Part shown: positions 1 to 8,025 of the stretch, in pieces
How positions within the stretch are numbered: position 1 is the first letter of the stretch
Layout: each line of letters opens with the position of its first letter
Origin: Bacteroidota bacterium
Lineage (GTDB): Bacteria > Bacteroidota > Bacteroidia > Bacteroidales > GCA-2748055
Length of the DNA: 19,032 nucleotides
Direction of reading: 5' to 3'
Assembly (NCBI GenBank): GCA_024244665.1
Contig: JAAEOI010000403.1
Coordinates: 1-19,032 of the forward strand
Translations under genes and position numbers: made by a program
The notes under the pieces: generated by a model
The model's database searches: none
The model's input: only the letters and a program-made list of their open reading frames with translations
What the model was told of the DNA's origin: nothing

Positions 1-856
1 GACTCTTATGGATAAACTCACTCACATAACAAAAGTAATCATCTTCTCGAAGCAGAGCTTCGGGGAACTAACCCCAAAAGAGATTAGGCAAATTTAGTTT
101 TTTACTCCTAAAAACAACAACCACATTCTGAGTCTTTGATTAATCAATGTTTTATGTGTCGAGAGCACTATCTATCGAAAATATTCTGCCGCTATTGGCG
201 GTATAGTGTAGCAATTGGCGGTTGATATGTGGGTTTGATATGTTATGCTGTAGGGTTGGAACGGTGATATGTTTACGGAAGGGTGTAGATAAAGATTTGT
301 TGAAGGGGCAATCATGAAATGGCAGGTTTTTGCAATGCTTCGCCACGCCACTCCCACGAAAAATCCAGTGTGAAGGCAGCGGCATCCTGCCGGAATGGAT
401 GTTCTGGCAATCTACACCTGTTTCTCAGTCAGTTCATTACCTGGAATGCTCATATTCCTGCTTCAGACTGGCGGCAGAAAGCGTTTAACTAACATGATCG
501 AATGCGCATTTCAAACAGAAAAACGGGGTGTAACCAAAACTTGAAATCCAGGGTATTGTGAAATCAAGTTATGAAAATTCTATGAGCTTGCAATTGAAAA
601 GTCAGCGGCCATCAAATCTCCACTCCCGTACATCTCAGCTATTTCCTGCACTTCAAAACAAACAGGTCCAGCTTGAAATAATTATAGACAGGACCATATT
701 CCGCAGCAAAAACGGCATAAATCAGGATTCGTAAATCCAGGTTAAAAGCCTGATATTAAAGAATGAGAAACAATCTGGGAATAGGATAATGGAAAAAATG
801 CAGATAAAGTGATTACTGGCAGAAGCAAATAGTAACTTTAAATAAATCTAAATCCT
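1..856. other. 856-bp region with no supportable gene
   Basis: No reading frame here looks like a real protein. A short frame open from the left edge (2-97, 31 codons, + strand) could be the 3' end of a truncated gene. It ends in a stretch loosely like the tail of AraC-type regulators, but the spacing is wrong. Minus-strand frames at 152-385 have no recognisable domain. Small structures are visible: a hairpin with 6-bp arms CGAAGC/GCTTCG at 48-62, and short direct repeats at 194-272. The stretch may be a gene-poor spacer or the remains of a decayed gene. No clear promoter for the transporter at 857 was found; TAGTAACTTTA near 829 is only a weak match to a Bacteroidota -7 element. Confidence 0.4.
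194..272. repeat. Short direct repeats in the 5' non-coding region
   Basis: The 9-mer ATTGGCGGT occurs twice (194-202 and 214-222, 20 bp apart). It is followed by two copies of TTGATATGT (222-230 and 235-243), and TGATATGT appears again at 265-272. The function is unknown. These could be protein-binding sites or chance low-complexity duplication. The nearest recognised gene starts almost 600 bp downstream, which argues against a direct role in its promoter. Confidence 0.3.
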
Positions 857-2473
857 ATGAGTAATAGTAAATCGAGACTGTTTTTCTGGGCACTGACCGC
901 TGCCCTGGCAGGTTTCCTTTTTGGTTTTGATACGGTGGTTATCTCCGGTGCGGAAAAGCAAATCCAGGACCTCTGGTCGCTAAGTGGCACCATGCATGGA
1001 TGGGCCCTGAGCGCCGCATTGTGGGGGACAGTACTAGGAGCATTGCTTGGGGGCATCCCCACAGCGCGTTTTGGCCGGAAAAAGGTTCTGGCAAGCATTG
1101 GAATCCTGTACCTGATCTCCGCTCTGGGCTCAGCTCTGGCAGGCGGAGTAAGTTCCTTTATTCTATTTCGTTTTATCGGTGGACTGGGGGTTGGAGTTTC
1201 GACTGTTGTCGCACCCCTTTTCATCTCTGAGATTGCACCTGCAAAGAACAGGGGGAAATTGGCCGGGATGTTTCAATTTAACATCGTGTTCGGCATCCTG
1301 GTCGCATATCTTTCAAACTTCCTCATCGGTACGTTTGCAAGCGATGAGTTAGCCTGGCGATGGATGCTTGGAGTGGAAGCCCTGCCTGCTCTGATCTATT
1401 CAATCCTGGCCTTTGCACTTCCCGAAAGTCCCAGGTGGCTAATCACGCATGCCGGGAAACGTGAGGAAGGTGCAACAGTATTTTCACGGATCAATCCCGA
1501 GATGTCCGAATCAGAAATAGAAACGCTTGTGAGTGAAGTTGAAAGTACTATGGAAGATGTTGGAAGCAAGTCCCGTTTCTGGACGAAAAAGCTTTCCATC
1601 CCAATCACCCTAGCTGTACTGATTGCATTCTTCAACCAGCTGTCCGGGATCAATGTAATCCTGTACTTTGCTCCCAGGCTGTTGAATCTGGCAGGCCTGC
1701 AAAATGCCCTTGCTGCATCGGTCAGCCTGGGAGTGACCAACCTGGTCTTCACTATTACAGGCCTCTGGCTCATTGATAGGCTGGGACGACGTGCGCTGCT
1801 GTACATAGGTTCTCTGGGCTATATAATATCACTGGGAATTTGTGCGGTCATGTTTCTGAGTTTCACCGAATTTAAGGTAGTTTCGACAGCTATAGATTTA
1901 ATAAGTAGTTCAGAAAAGATCCTTCAGATAGAAAGCAATGAAAGTCAGTTCACTGATGCTGATAAAAAACAGGCATATGAGGTTTTTTCCTTAAACAAGG
2001 CATCTCTCTCAGAAGCCTCCTCCCGAGAAGCTTATAATGGTCATCCGGTTGCCATACCAGATGGAGCCACTGCCGGGGAAACAAAGGTCATTGCGGAACA
2101 GGCCAAGGCGGATTCCTCCAATATTCTGGGTATAAGCAGCTTTATCGTTTTGATCAGCATCATCGTCTTTATGGCTGCCCATGCCATCGGTCAGGGCGCT
2201 GTGATATGGGTTTTTATTTCAGAAATATTTCCCAACGACCACCGGGCTGCCGGTCAGTCGCTGGGCAGCTTTACCCACTGGATGTTTGCTGCCCTGCTGA
2301 CCCTTCTGTTTCCCATTGCCATTAAGAAAATTGATGCAGGATTCATCTTTGCCTTCTTCTGTCTGATGATGATTCTTCAATTGATTTGGGTAAGGCTCAC
2401 GGTACCCGAGACAAAAGGAAAATCCCTTGAACAGATAGAAAAGACACTAAGATATAGTCTCAAAACAAAATAA
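857..2473 (+). CDS. Sugar porter family MFS transporter (XylE-like)
   Basis: This 538-residue inner-membrane transporter probably imports a monosaccharide with protons. The sugar-porter signatures are all present: a FGRKK loop after TM2, PESPRWL at 189-195 after TM6, QLSGIN in TM7, DRLGRR between TM8 and TM9, and PETKGKSLEQIE from 517 after TM12. Twelve hydrophobic segments can be traced. Family members such as E. coli XylE are about 490 residues. The extra length is an 82-residue hydrophilic insertion (about 340-421) between TM9 and TM10, on the predicted periplasmic side. The start at 857 puts the first membrane segment about 10 residues in, as expected. The gene stands apart from the next one by 215 bp, so it may be transcribed separately. 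The substrate is not evident from sequence; by context it could be a deoxyhexose such as rhamnose or fucose released by the neighbouring enzymes. Confidence 0.93.
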   Translation: MSNSKSRLFFWALTAALAGFLFGFDTVVISGAEKQIQDLWSLSGTMHGWALSAALWGTVLGALLGGIPTARFGRKKVLASIGILYLISALGSALAGGVSSFILFRFIGGLGVGVSTVVAPLFISEIAPAKNRGKLAGMFQFNIVFGILVAYLSNFLIGTFASDELAWRWMLGVEALPALIYSILAFALPESPRWLITHAGKREEGATVFSRINPEMSESEIETLVSEVESTMEDVGSKSRFWTKKLSIPITLAVLIAFFNQLSGINVILYFAPRLLNLAGLQNALAASVSLGVTNLVFTITGLWLIDRLGRRALLYIGSLGYIISLGICAVMFLSFTEFKVVSTAIDLISSSEKILQIESNESQFTDADKKQAYEVFSLNKASLSEASSREAYNGHPVAIPDGATAGETKVIAEQAKADSSNILGISSFIVLISIIVFMAAHAIGQGAVIWVFISEIFPNDHRAAGQSLGSFTHWMFAALLTLLFPIAIKKIDAGFIFAFFCLMMILQLIWVRLTVPETKGKSLEQIEKTLRYSLKTK

Positions 2474-2495
2474 CACCTCTAATATATCTTCTCGA

Positions 2496-2511
2496 TTCAG
2501 GCCATCCTGAA
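2496..2511 (+). terminator. Possible hairpin after the transporter gene
   Basis: Six-bp arms TTCAGG and CCTGAA flank a CCAT loop, 22 bp after the transporter stop codon. No T-run follows, so this is a weak terminator candidate and may only be an mRNA-stabilising stem. Confidence 0.25.
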
Positions 2512-2546
2512 GCATTCCTGCTAGCAATATAAAAATTGCACAAAAT

Positions 2547-2612
2547 GTTACAACGCTCTATCGATTAAGTTACAATACTATATCGAATAAGTTACAAATT
2601 CGTATCAATTTG
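2547..2612. promoter_or_regulatory. Three 22-bp tandem repeats, candidate operator
   Basis: GTTACAA occurs at 2547, 2569 and 2591, exactly 22 bp apart (about two helical turns, so on one face of the DNA). The first two units share the longer pattern GTTACAA-N5-TATCGANTAA. The third is degenerate, with TATCAATTTG in the second half. An imperfect inverted pair ATTCGTA (2598-2604) and TACGAAT (2623-2629) overlaps the last unit. The array lies 77-142 bp upstream of the sulfatase start at 2689, where a regulator-binding region would be expected. That it binds a protein is inference. Confidence 0.5.
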
Positions 2613-2688
2613 AATCACCAGGTACGAATCATTATAAGGTTTATCTATATTTATCACAGCACCGGAAAAATATGGTGAAATCAAGACC

Positions 2689-4086
2689 ATGAAAAAGTCA
2701 AATCAATGGATACTCTTTAGCATCTTAATCACGCTACTGAGTTGTCATTCACGTGAACAAAAGGATCTCAGACCCAACTTCCTCTTTATTCTTGCGGATG
2801 ATTGCTCCAAAACCGACTTGGGTTGCTACGGTAGCAGCGACAGTAACACTCCTGTCATTGATCAGCTGGCAAAAGAGGGAATGAAGTTTGAGCGTTGCTA
2901 CCAGGCAGCCCCGATGTGTTCTCCCACCCGGCACAATCTTTACACAGGCCTCTATCCAGTAAAAACAGGGGCCTATCCAAACCATGCCTATGCCAAAAAG
3001 GGAACTAAAAGTGTAGCTCACTATCTGACTCCCCTCGGGTACAGGGTAGGACTTTCCGGAAAAAGCCACATCGCCACAGAGAAAGAGTTCCCCTTTGAAA
3101 AAGTAGGGAAGAGCGGGGATATTGACAATAATTTTCCTGCCATAGAGACCTTTTTTAAGGAAAATTCCGAAACCAACACACCCTTCGCCCTTTTTGTCTG
3201 CTCCAATGAACCACACAGCCCCTGGAACAAAGGCGACGCTTCCCAGTATGATGAGGACCAGGTTGAGCTCCCCTCCTACTTTGTGGATACAAAAGAGACA
3301 AGGACAGCTTTTTGCAACTACCTGGCAGAGGTCTCTTATCTTGACGGGCAGGTAAAAAAGGTACTTGACCTGTTGAAAGAGAATAATTTGCATGACAATA
3401 CGGTGGTTGTATTTGCCAGTGAGCAGGGCAACTCTTTTCCCTTTGCCAAATGGACCTGCTATGAGATTGGTGTAACATCTGGTCTGATTGTGCGCTATCC
3501 GAAGATGATAAAAGCCGGAACCTCGAGCCATGCCCTTGTGGAATACAACGACATCCTACCCACCTTTATAGAAATGGCAGGAGGAACAGTTCCTGAAATG
3601 CTCGATGGTCAAAGCCTGCTGCCCCTGCTTAAAGGGGAGAAAAAAGAATTGAAAGAATATGCTTTCAGCCTGCAAACCACACGAGGGATCATGAACGGTA
3701 GTGAATCTTACGGCATCCGTTCCGTGGTAAACAAAAGATACCGCTATATCTGGAACCTTACTCCCGAAGAAGAATTTCTAAACAACATCAACAACTCAGA
3801 CAGAGAAAAATATTTCCAGACCTGGCGAGAAGCTGCAAAAACAGACGAAGAAGCAGCCATGCTCGTCAATAGATACAGGACCAGACCGGCAGAGGAATTG
3901 TATGATGTTATTGAGGACCCGGATTGCCTTCACAATCTGGCGGACAAACCTGAAATATCAGAAGAAAAAGAGTTGCTGCGCCAGAAGCTGCTTACCTGGA
4001 TGAAGGACTGCGCCGACACAGGAATTGAGACCGAGCTGGAAGCCCTCAGGCACCAGGTTAAATACTTGAAAGCCCAGAAGAAATAA
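2689..4086 (+). CDS. Family S1 sulfatase, lipoprotein
   Basis: A formylglycine-dependent sulfatase of 465 residues that would hydrolyse sulfate esters on a glycan. The N-terminus has a hydrophobic segment ending in the lipobox LLSC (Cys19), so it is probably a lipoprotein anchored in the periplasm or outer membrane. Active-site residues can be read: metal ligands Asp37-Asp38, the modified cysteine in CSPTR (Cys77, Arg81), Lys125 and His127 in GKSH, His176 in EPHSP, and Lys254. Where most S1 enzymes have Asp-Asn or Asp-His, this one has Glu245-Gln246 (SEQG). I recall that variant from a group of Bacteroidota glycan sulfatases. Unlike the two sulfatases downstream it has no accessory domains and no T9SS tail, suggesting it acts in the periplasm on products the others generate. 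The 22-bp repeats lie just upstream. Family is certain; substrate is unknown. Confidence 0.95.
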   Translation: MKKSNQWILFSILITLLSCHSREQKDLRPNFLFILADDCSKTDLGCYGSSDSNTPVIDQLAKEGMKFERCYQAAPMCSPTRHNLYTGLYPVKTGAYPNHAYAKKGTKSVAHYLTPLGYRVGLSGKSHIATEKEFPFEKVGKSGDIDNNFPAIETFFKENSETNTPFALFVCSNEPHSPWNKGDASQYDEDQVELPSYFVDTKETRTAFCNYLAEVSYLDGQVKKVLDLLKENNLHDNTVVVFASEQGNSFPFAKWTCYEIGVTSGLIVRYPKMIKAGTSSHALVEYNDILPTFIEMAGGTVPEMLDGQSLLPLLKGEKKELKEYAFSLQTTRGIMNGSESYGIRSVVNKRYRYIWNLTPEEEFLNNINNSDREKYFQTWREAAKTDEEAAMLVNRYRTRPAEELYDVIEDPDCLHNLADKPEISEEKELLRQKLLTWMKDCADTGIETELEALRHQVKYLKAQKK

Positions 4087-4177
4087 CAGGTCGGGCTAAG
4101 ATTGAAAATGAATTGTTAAATTTCAGGCAGGGGGCTTCCGGGAATGCAACCTCATACCCATTCGATCAGACTAATAT

Positions 4178-7100
4178 ATGCGAAACAGCAAAAGAAGAAT
4201 GAAGATGAAAATTTTGAATGCGTTTTCCCTTGGACTCCTGGGATGCTCAGTGGCAATGTCCGGTCAGACAAATCTAGCTGTCAGCGCTTCAGTCACCGCA
4301 GATACATTTCTTGTTGATTTCCCGCCTTCGGCTGCCATAGACGGGGATACCACCGGTGCGGCGGCCTGGATTGCAACAGCTTTGGACACAAGCAATACCG
4401 ATGAGATCAATATTGCACCCCTCTCTACCGCTTCTGCCGACACTTACAATACCGGGAATGGAGGCAGGCCTCCGGAAGATGCAATTGACGGGATTACCGG
4501 TGAATGGACCGGATGGGAGGCATCGGCTGGCGCCTCTGAAACGCCTCACTGGCTGGAGCTAAGCTGGCCATCAGCACAGTCTGTATATAAGGTGGTCCTC
4601 TATACAAATCCCAAGAACCTTGGGGACTGGACAATAAGGGGGTATACGGTTCAATACTGGGATGGTACCGGGTACCAGGACCTGGATACGGTGAGCGGAA
4701 ATAGTTCAGAGGTAGTAACGAGTACCTTCGATACGGTGACCACCACAAAAATAAGGATCTACTGCACAGAGTCAGATATCTCAAGCAGCTTTTACCGAAT
4801 CAGTGAACTGGAGGTATATTCAGTTTCCAGGATGGAAACCCACTGGCTTGATCTCTCCTGGGATTCTGAACAAAACCTGGGCAAGGTAATTCTCTATACC
4901 CCTTCAAATTCCGATCAAACGCTCAAGGGCTTTGATATTCAATACTGGGATGGCGAAGCATTTCAAACAGCTGCTTCTGTAAGCGGGAATACGGCAGCCA
5001 GGGTAACAAGTCGATTTGCTTCCGTAAGCACCACGAAACTCAGAATCCTTTGTACAGAACCGGATGTTTCGGACAAATGGTACCGTATCAACGAGGTGGA
5101 GGTGTATGACGATCAGATTCCCACTGTGGACGACAGCACCTGGAACCTGGATTTTGAAACCATAAACTACTTCTTCCCATCACCTCCCAACGAGTACAGG
5201 ATGATCGACTACAGCAGTGGATTTCAACAGGGGACCATTGACCAGTTGAAGGGTTACGGATTCGGGGGCGTACAGACCCACGTAGCCTTTAATAATTACC
5301 TGCAGAGTGAGGCCAAATGGGACGTGCTTGTTTCGGATGTCGATCTGGCCACTGAAAACGATATGGAAGTGTGGATTCACGACGAACGCGGCTATCCCAG
5401 CGGTGCGGCCGGGGGACTCGTCGTGGAGGGGCATCCGGAACTTGAAAACCGTGGAGTCATCCGGATCAAGCAGAATGGAACAGGTGAGGTCGCTGTCCAT
5501 ATGGAATTGCCAGCCGAAATGGAGTTTTTCCATGCTTCTCTCGCCTCAATGGTAAACGGGGAGCCCGATTATGAAAATGCCGTCGAAGTATCCATCGCGG
5601 ATCATAAGATCGATACAATCGGACTGTCGGGATCCTGGCAGTTATCGGTATTCGGAATAAAGATCCTTGACCAGGATACCCAGGCACAGTCAAACCCTCA
5701 ATTTGGAGGGACGGGTCACTACCCGAGCCTATTAAGTGAAGCCGCAATGAAACGGTTCATTGAACTCACTCATCAGAATTATGCCAATCATATCAACAGC
5801 ATCGGGAATAAGGTAGAGAAGTTCTATACAAACGAGGCAAGCCTGAACTCCACTTACTGGCAATACGACGGTTCGGAGGCTGAATATGCCTATCTGCCGT
5901 GGGAGAAAGACCTTCCAAACCAATTCAGGGCCATGCATGGTTACGATCTGATCCCCAGCCTGGATGCATTATTTGAGGGGCCATCATCCGCTTCACGAAT
6001 GGTGAGACTGCATTTCTTTCAGACCGTGGGTGAGGTAATGGCCAGGAATTTTTCGGGACTGATTTCCGAATGGTGTCATGAAAATGGTGTGCAATTGAGC
6101 GGGCATCCCCTGCTCGAGGAATACATGATCCACCATGCCATATTTTACGGCGATTTCATGAAAGTGATGAGAAACTACGATGTTCCGTCTTGTGACCTTC
6201 CCGTAGCAAGGCCAGGCAAACAAAACTGGATATTCTGGATGCCGAAATTCATAAGCTCTGCATCCTATCTTGAAGATAAGTACGGAATGGTTGCGGCACT
6301 GATCGATCCTCTCATCGGATACGGCAGGGATGATCTTTCACCGGATATTCCCTACATGAAACGGACCATCAACATGAGTTTTCTTTGCGGGGTCAACCAG
6401 GTAAACTCCTATATCCCCTATGATGAATATCAGGGGGAAGAGAAGGATGAATTTGTCAGGATGGGAGATTACCTGTCAAGAATGGCCATGATGCTCCGCG
6501 GAGCAAAGAATGAAGCCCCCATCGCTATGTATTATCCCATCGAAACATTCCAGTCAAGGTACATAGCTTCCCCCCTGCCCCATAATAAGATCGCAAAAAA
6601 TTACGCGAACCTTCAGAGTACACTCGACAGGATGGCTGTGGAAATACTGCAGAACGGGCTGGATTTTAATTATGCTACGGCCGACGCCATCCTGAATGCT
6701 TCTGTACTGGACAGTGTAGTTCAGATCGGAACACATCTCTATTCAAGCATAATCATGCCCGGGGTGGAGGTGATTCCATTGGATGTACTTAGAAAATTAC
6801 AGTTCATTGCAGAAGCAGGAATACCGGTGTACTGGGTTGACAAGGCACCATCACTGGGTATCAAAGGAGGTGAACACGTACCCGTCCAGCAAATTGCCTC
6901 TACCCTGTCAACCACCTCCGACCCCCTGCCCTCTCTGCTGATGAAAAGGGAAAGGGAATTCAGTATTCATGTAAGCTCAAGCGCGGGTGTCTTATCCATG
7001 AGCAGGTTCACCAGGGATGGCCGGAGGATTTACTATATTATAAACGATTCTGAAAATGAGATCACCATTACCGCCGAATCCGGGCTGACCGATACGGTGC

Positions 7101-8008
7101 AGGTATACGATCCTGTTAGCGGAGAAATCAGCGAGACAGTTTTACCACTTACAGAGAATATCGGCGGATATGAAAGCCTCTTCCTGGTGGAAGCGTTGTC
7201 TGTGGCTGAGATTGAACCCATCACTATTGATGCCGGTCCGGACACAATCCTTTGTGAGGCTAATTTCCAGGAGTACCAGCCAGGCAATTTTGTCTCCATT
7301 GAAGGAGGCTCTCCCCCCTACTCCTTCTCCTGGTCCTGCGAGTACAGAGGCCTGACAGGTACATTCTATGCCTCCACATTTCTAAATGACACCTCCATCT
7401 CACACCCAACTTTTATCAGCGCATTTGACACCCTCAGCTTCACACTTGAAGTAAGTGATAATCATGGAAACAGCGCTTCCGATAACCTTCGCCTGATTAT
7501 ATCTCGATTTAACTCCTGTTTAGCCGATTGTGTTGAATCAATTTACGAGGGTGACAGCGTACAACTTGGCCACTGTATTGGCGGGGGCACCCAGCCCTAT
7601 TCAATAAGCTGGGAGCCTGCCGGATCACTCTCAAACCCGGCCATTTCAAATCCATGGGCCAAACCTGATTCTGACACGAAGTACACAATTATACTTACCG
7701 ATGCTGCAGGGTGCAGAGCTGTAAGCTCATGTAGGGTTAAGGTATTGCCCACCGGACTGAATGAGAAAACTCTTTTGAATCAAGGGATATCTCTCTATCC
7801 AAATCCTGCCCATACGAACATACATATTGAGGTAACTGATGATTTAATAGCTTCCGAACTTAGAATCATTGACATTTCGGGAAGGGTAATGGAAAATAAT
7901 ATTATAAGAGGGAAACAAACCACCATCAATATTTCGCATTTTCATCCGGGAATGTACTATGTGAAGATTGCCGGAAAAGCCTTTTCCATGAAATTGATTA
8001 TCAACTAG
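4178..8008 (+). CDS. Secreted GH106-like glycosidase with discoidin, PKD-like and T9SS domains
   Basis: A 1276-residue exported enzyme. A signal peptide ends near residue 30; Met8 or Met10 could also be the start. Residues 32-312 form two F5/8 type C (discoidin) carbohydrate-binding domains that look nested: the start of one (32-76) is interrupted by a complete second domain (78-215), and the first resumes at 219-312. From about 323 to 1000 is a divergent GH106 (alpha-L-rhamnosidase-type) catalytic region, with HDERGYPSG at 401-409, YTNEAS around Glu553, and GHPLLEEY with Glu647/Glu648. Two PKD/SprB-like Ig domains rich in cysteine and glycine follow (about 1012-1190). The end is a T9SS sorting domain with LYPNP at 1206 and GMYYVKI near the C-terminus, so it should reach the cell surface or medium. 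Seventeen bp separate it from the next gene. The glycosidase call is remote homology, so rhamnosidase activity is not assured. Confidence 0.8.
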   Translation: MRNSKRRMKMKILNAFSLGLLGCSVAMSGQTNLAVSASVTADTFLVDFPPSAAIDGDTTGAAAWIATALDTSNTDEINIAPLSTASADTYNTGNGGRPPEDAIDGITGEWTGWEASAGASETPHWLELSWPSAQSVYKVVLYTNPKNLGDWTIRGYTVQYWDGTGYQDLDTVSGNSSEVVTSTFDTVTTTKIRIYCTESDISSSFYRISELEVYSVSRMETHWLDLSWDSEQNLGKVILYTPSNSDQTLKGFDIQYWDGEAFQTAASVSGNTAARVTSRFASVSTTKLRILCTEPDVSDKWYRINEVEVYDDQIPTVDDSTWNLDFETINYFFPSPPNEYRMIDYSSGFQQGTIDQLKGYGFGGVQTHVAFNNYLQSEAKWDVLVSDVDLATENDMEVWIHDERGYPSGAAGGLVVEGHPELENRGVIRIKQNGTGEVAVHMELPAEMEFFHASLASMVNGEPDYENAVEVSIADHKIDTIGLSGSWQLSVFGIKILDQDTQAQSNPQFGGTGHYPSLLSEAAMKRFIELTHQNYANHINSIGNKVEKFYTNEASLNSTYWQYDGSEAEYAYLPWEKDLPNQFRAMHGYDLIPSLDALFEGPSSASRMVRLHFFQTVGEVMARNFSGLISEWCHENGVQLSGHPLLEEYMIHHAIFYGDFMKVMRNYDVPSCDLPVARPGKQNWIFWMPKFISSASYLEDKYGMVAALIDPLIGYGRDDLSPDIPYMKRTINMSFLCGVNQVNSYIPYDEYQGEEKDEFVRMGDYLSRMAMMLRGAKNEAPIAMYYPIETFQSRYIASPLPHNKIAKNYANLQSTLDRMAVEILQNGLDFNYATADAILNASVLDSVVQIGTHLYSSIIMPGVEVIPLDVLRKLQFIAEAGIPVYWVDKAPSLGIKGGEHVPVQQIASTLSTTSDPLPSLLMKREREFSIHVSSSAGVLSMSRFTRDGRRIYYIINDSENEITITAESGLTDTVQVYDPVSGEISETVLPLTENIGGYESLFLVEALSVAEIEPITIDAGPDTILCEANFQEYQPGNFVSIEGGSPPYSFSWSCEYRGLTGTFYASTFLNDTSISHPTFISAFDTLSFTLEVSDNHGNSASDNLRLIISRFNSCLADCVESIYEGDSVQLGHCIGGGTQPYSISWEPAGSLSNPAISNPWAKPDSDTKYTIILTDAAGCRAVSSCRVKVLPTGLNEKTLLNQGISLYPNPAHTNIHIEVTDDLIASELRIIDISGRVMENNIIRGKQTTINISHFHPGMYYVKIAGKAFSMKLIIN

Positions 8009-8025
8009 ACCACGATAGATCTAAA

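Noticed and set aside
2..97. C-terminus of an AraC-type or hybrid two-component regulator at the left edge
   Set aside because: The end of the frame looks loosely similar (FG...TPKEIR), but the spacing to the preceding FS motif is short and the upstream part does not match. Too little sequence to claim it.
48..103. Rho-independent terminator
   Set aside because: Hairpins CGAAGC/GCTTCG and GGGG/CCCC precede a T-run, but the run begins over 20 bases after the stems, which is too far for a standard terminator.
2547..2612. Tandem repeats as a CRISPR array
   Set aside because: Units are 22 bp and contiguous, with no unique spacers, and no cas gene is present. An operator-like array fits better.
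2749..3531. 260-codon open frame on the minus strand
   Set aside because: It lies fully inside the lipoprotein sulfatase, whose active-site residues are clear. The antisense translation resembles no protein and is a shadow frame.
4178..4210. Internal start at Met8 or Met10 as the certain start of the glycosidase
   Set aside because: All three starts give a workable signal peptide and nothing in the upstream sequence decides; the longest frame was kept.
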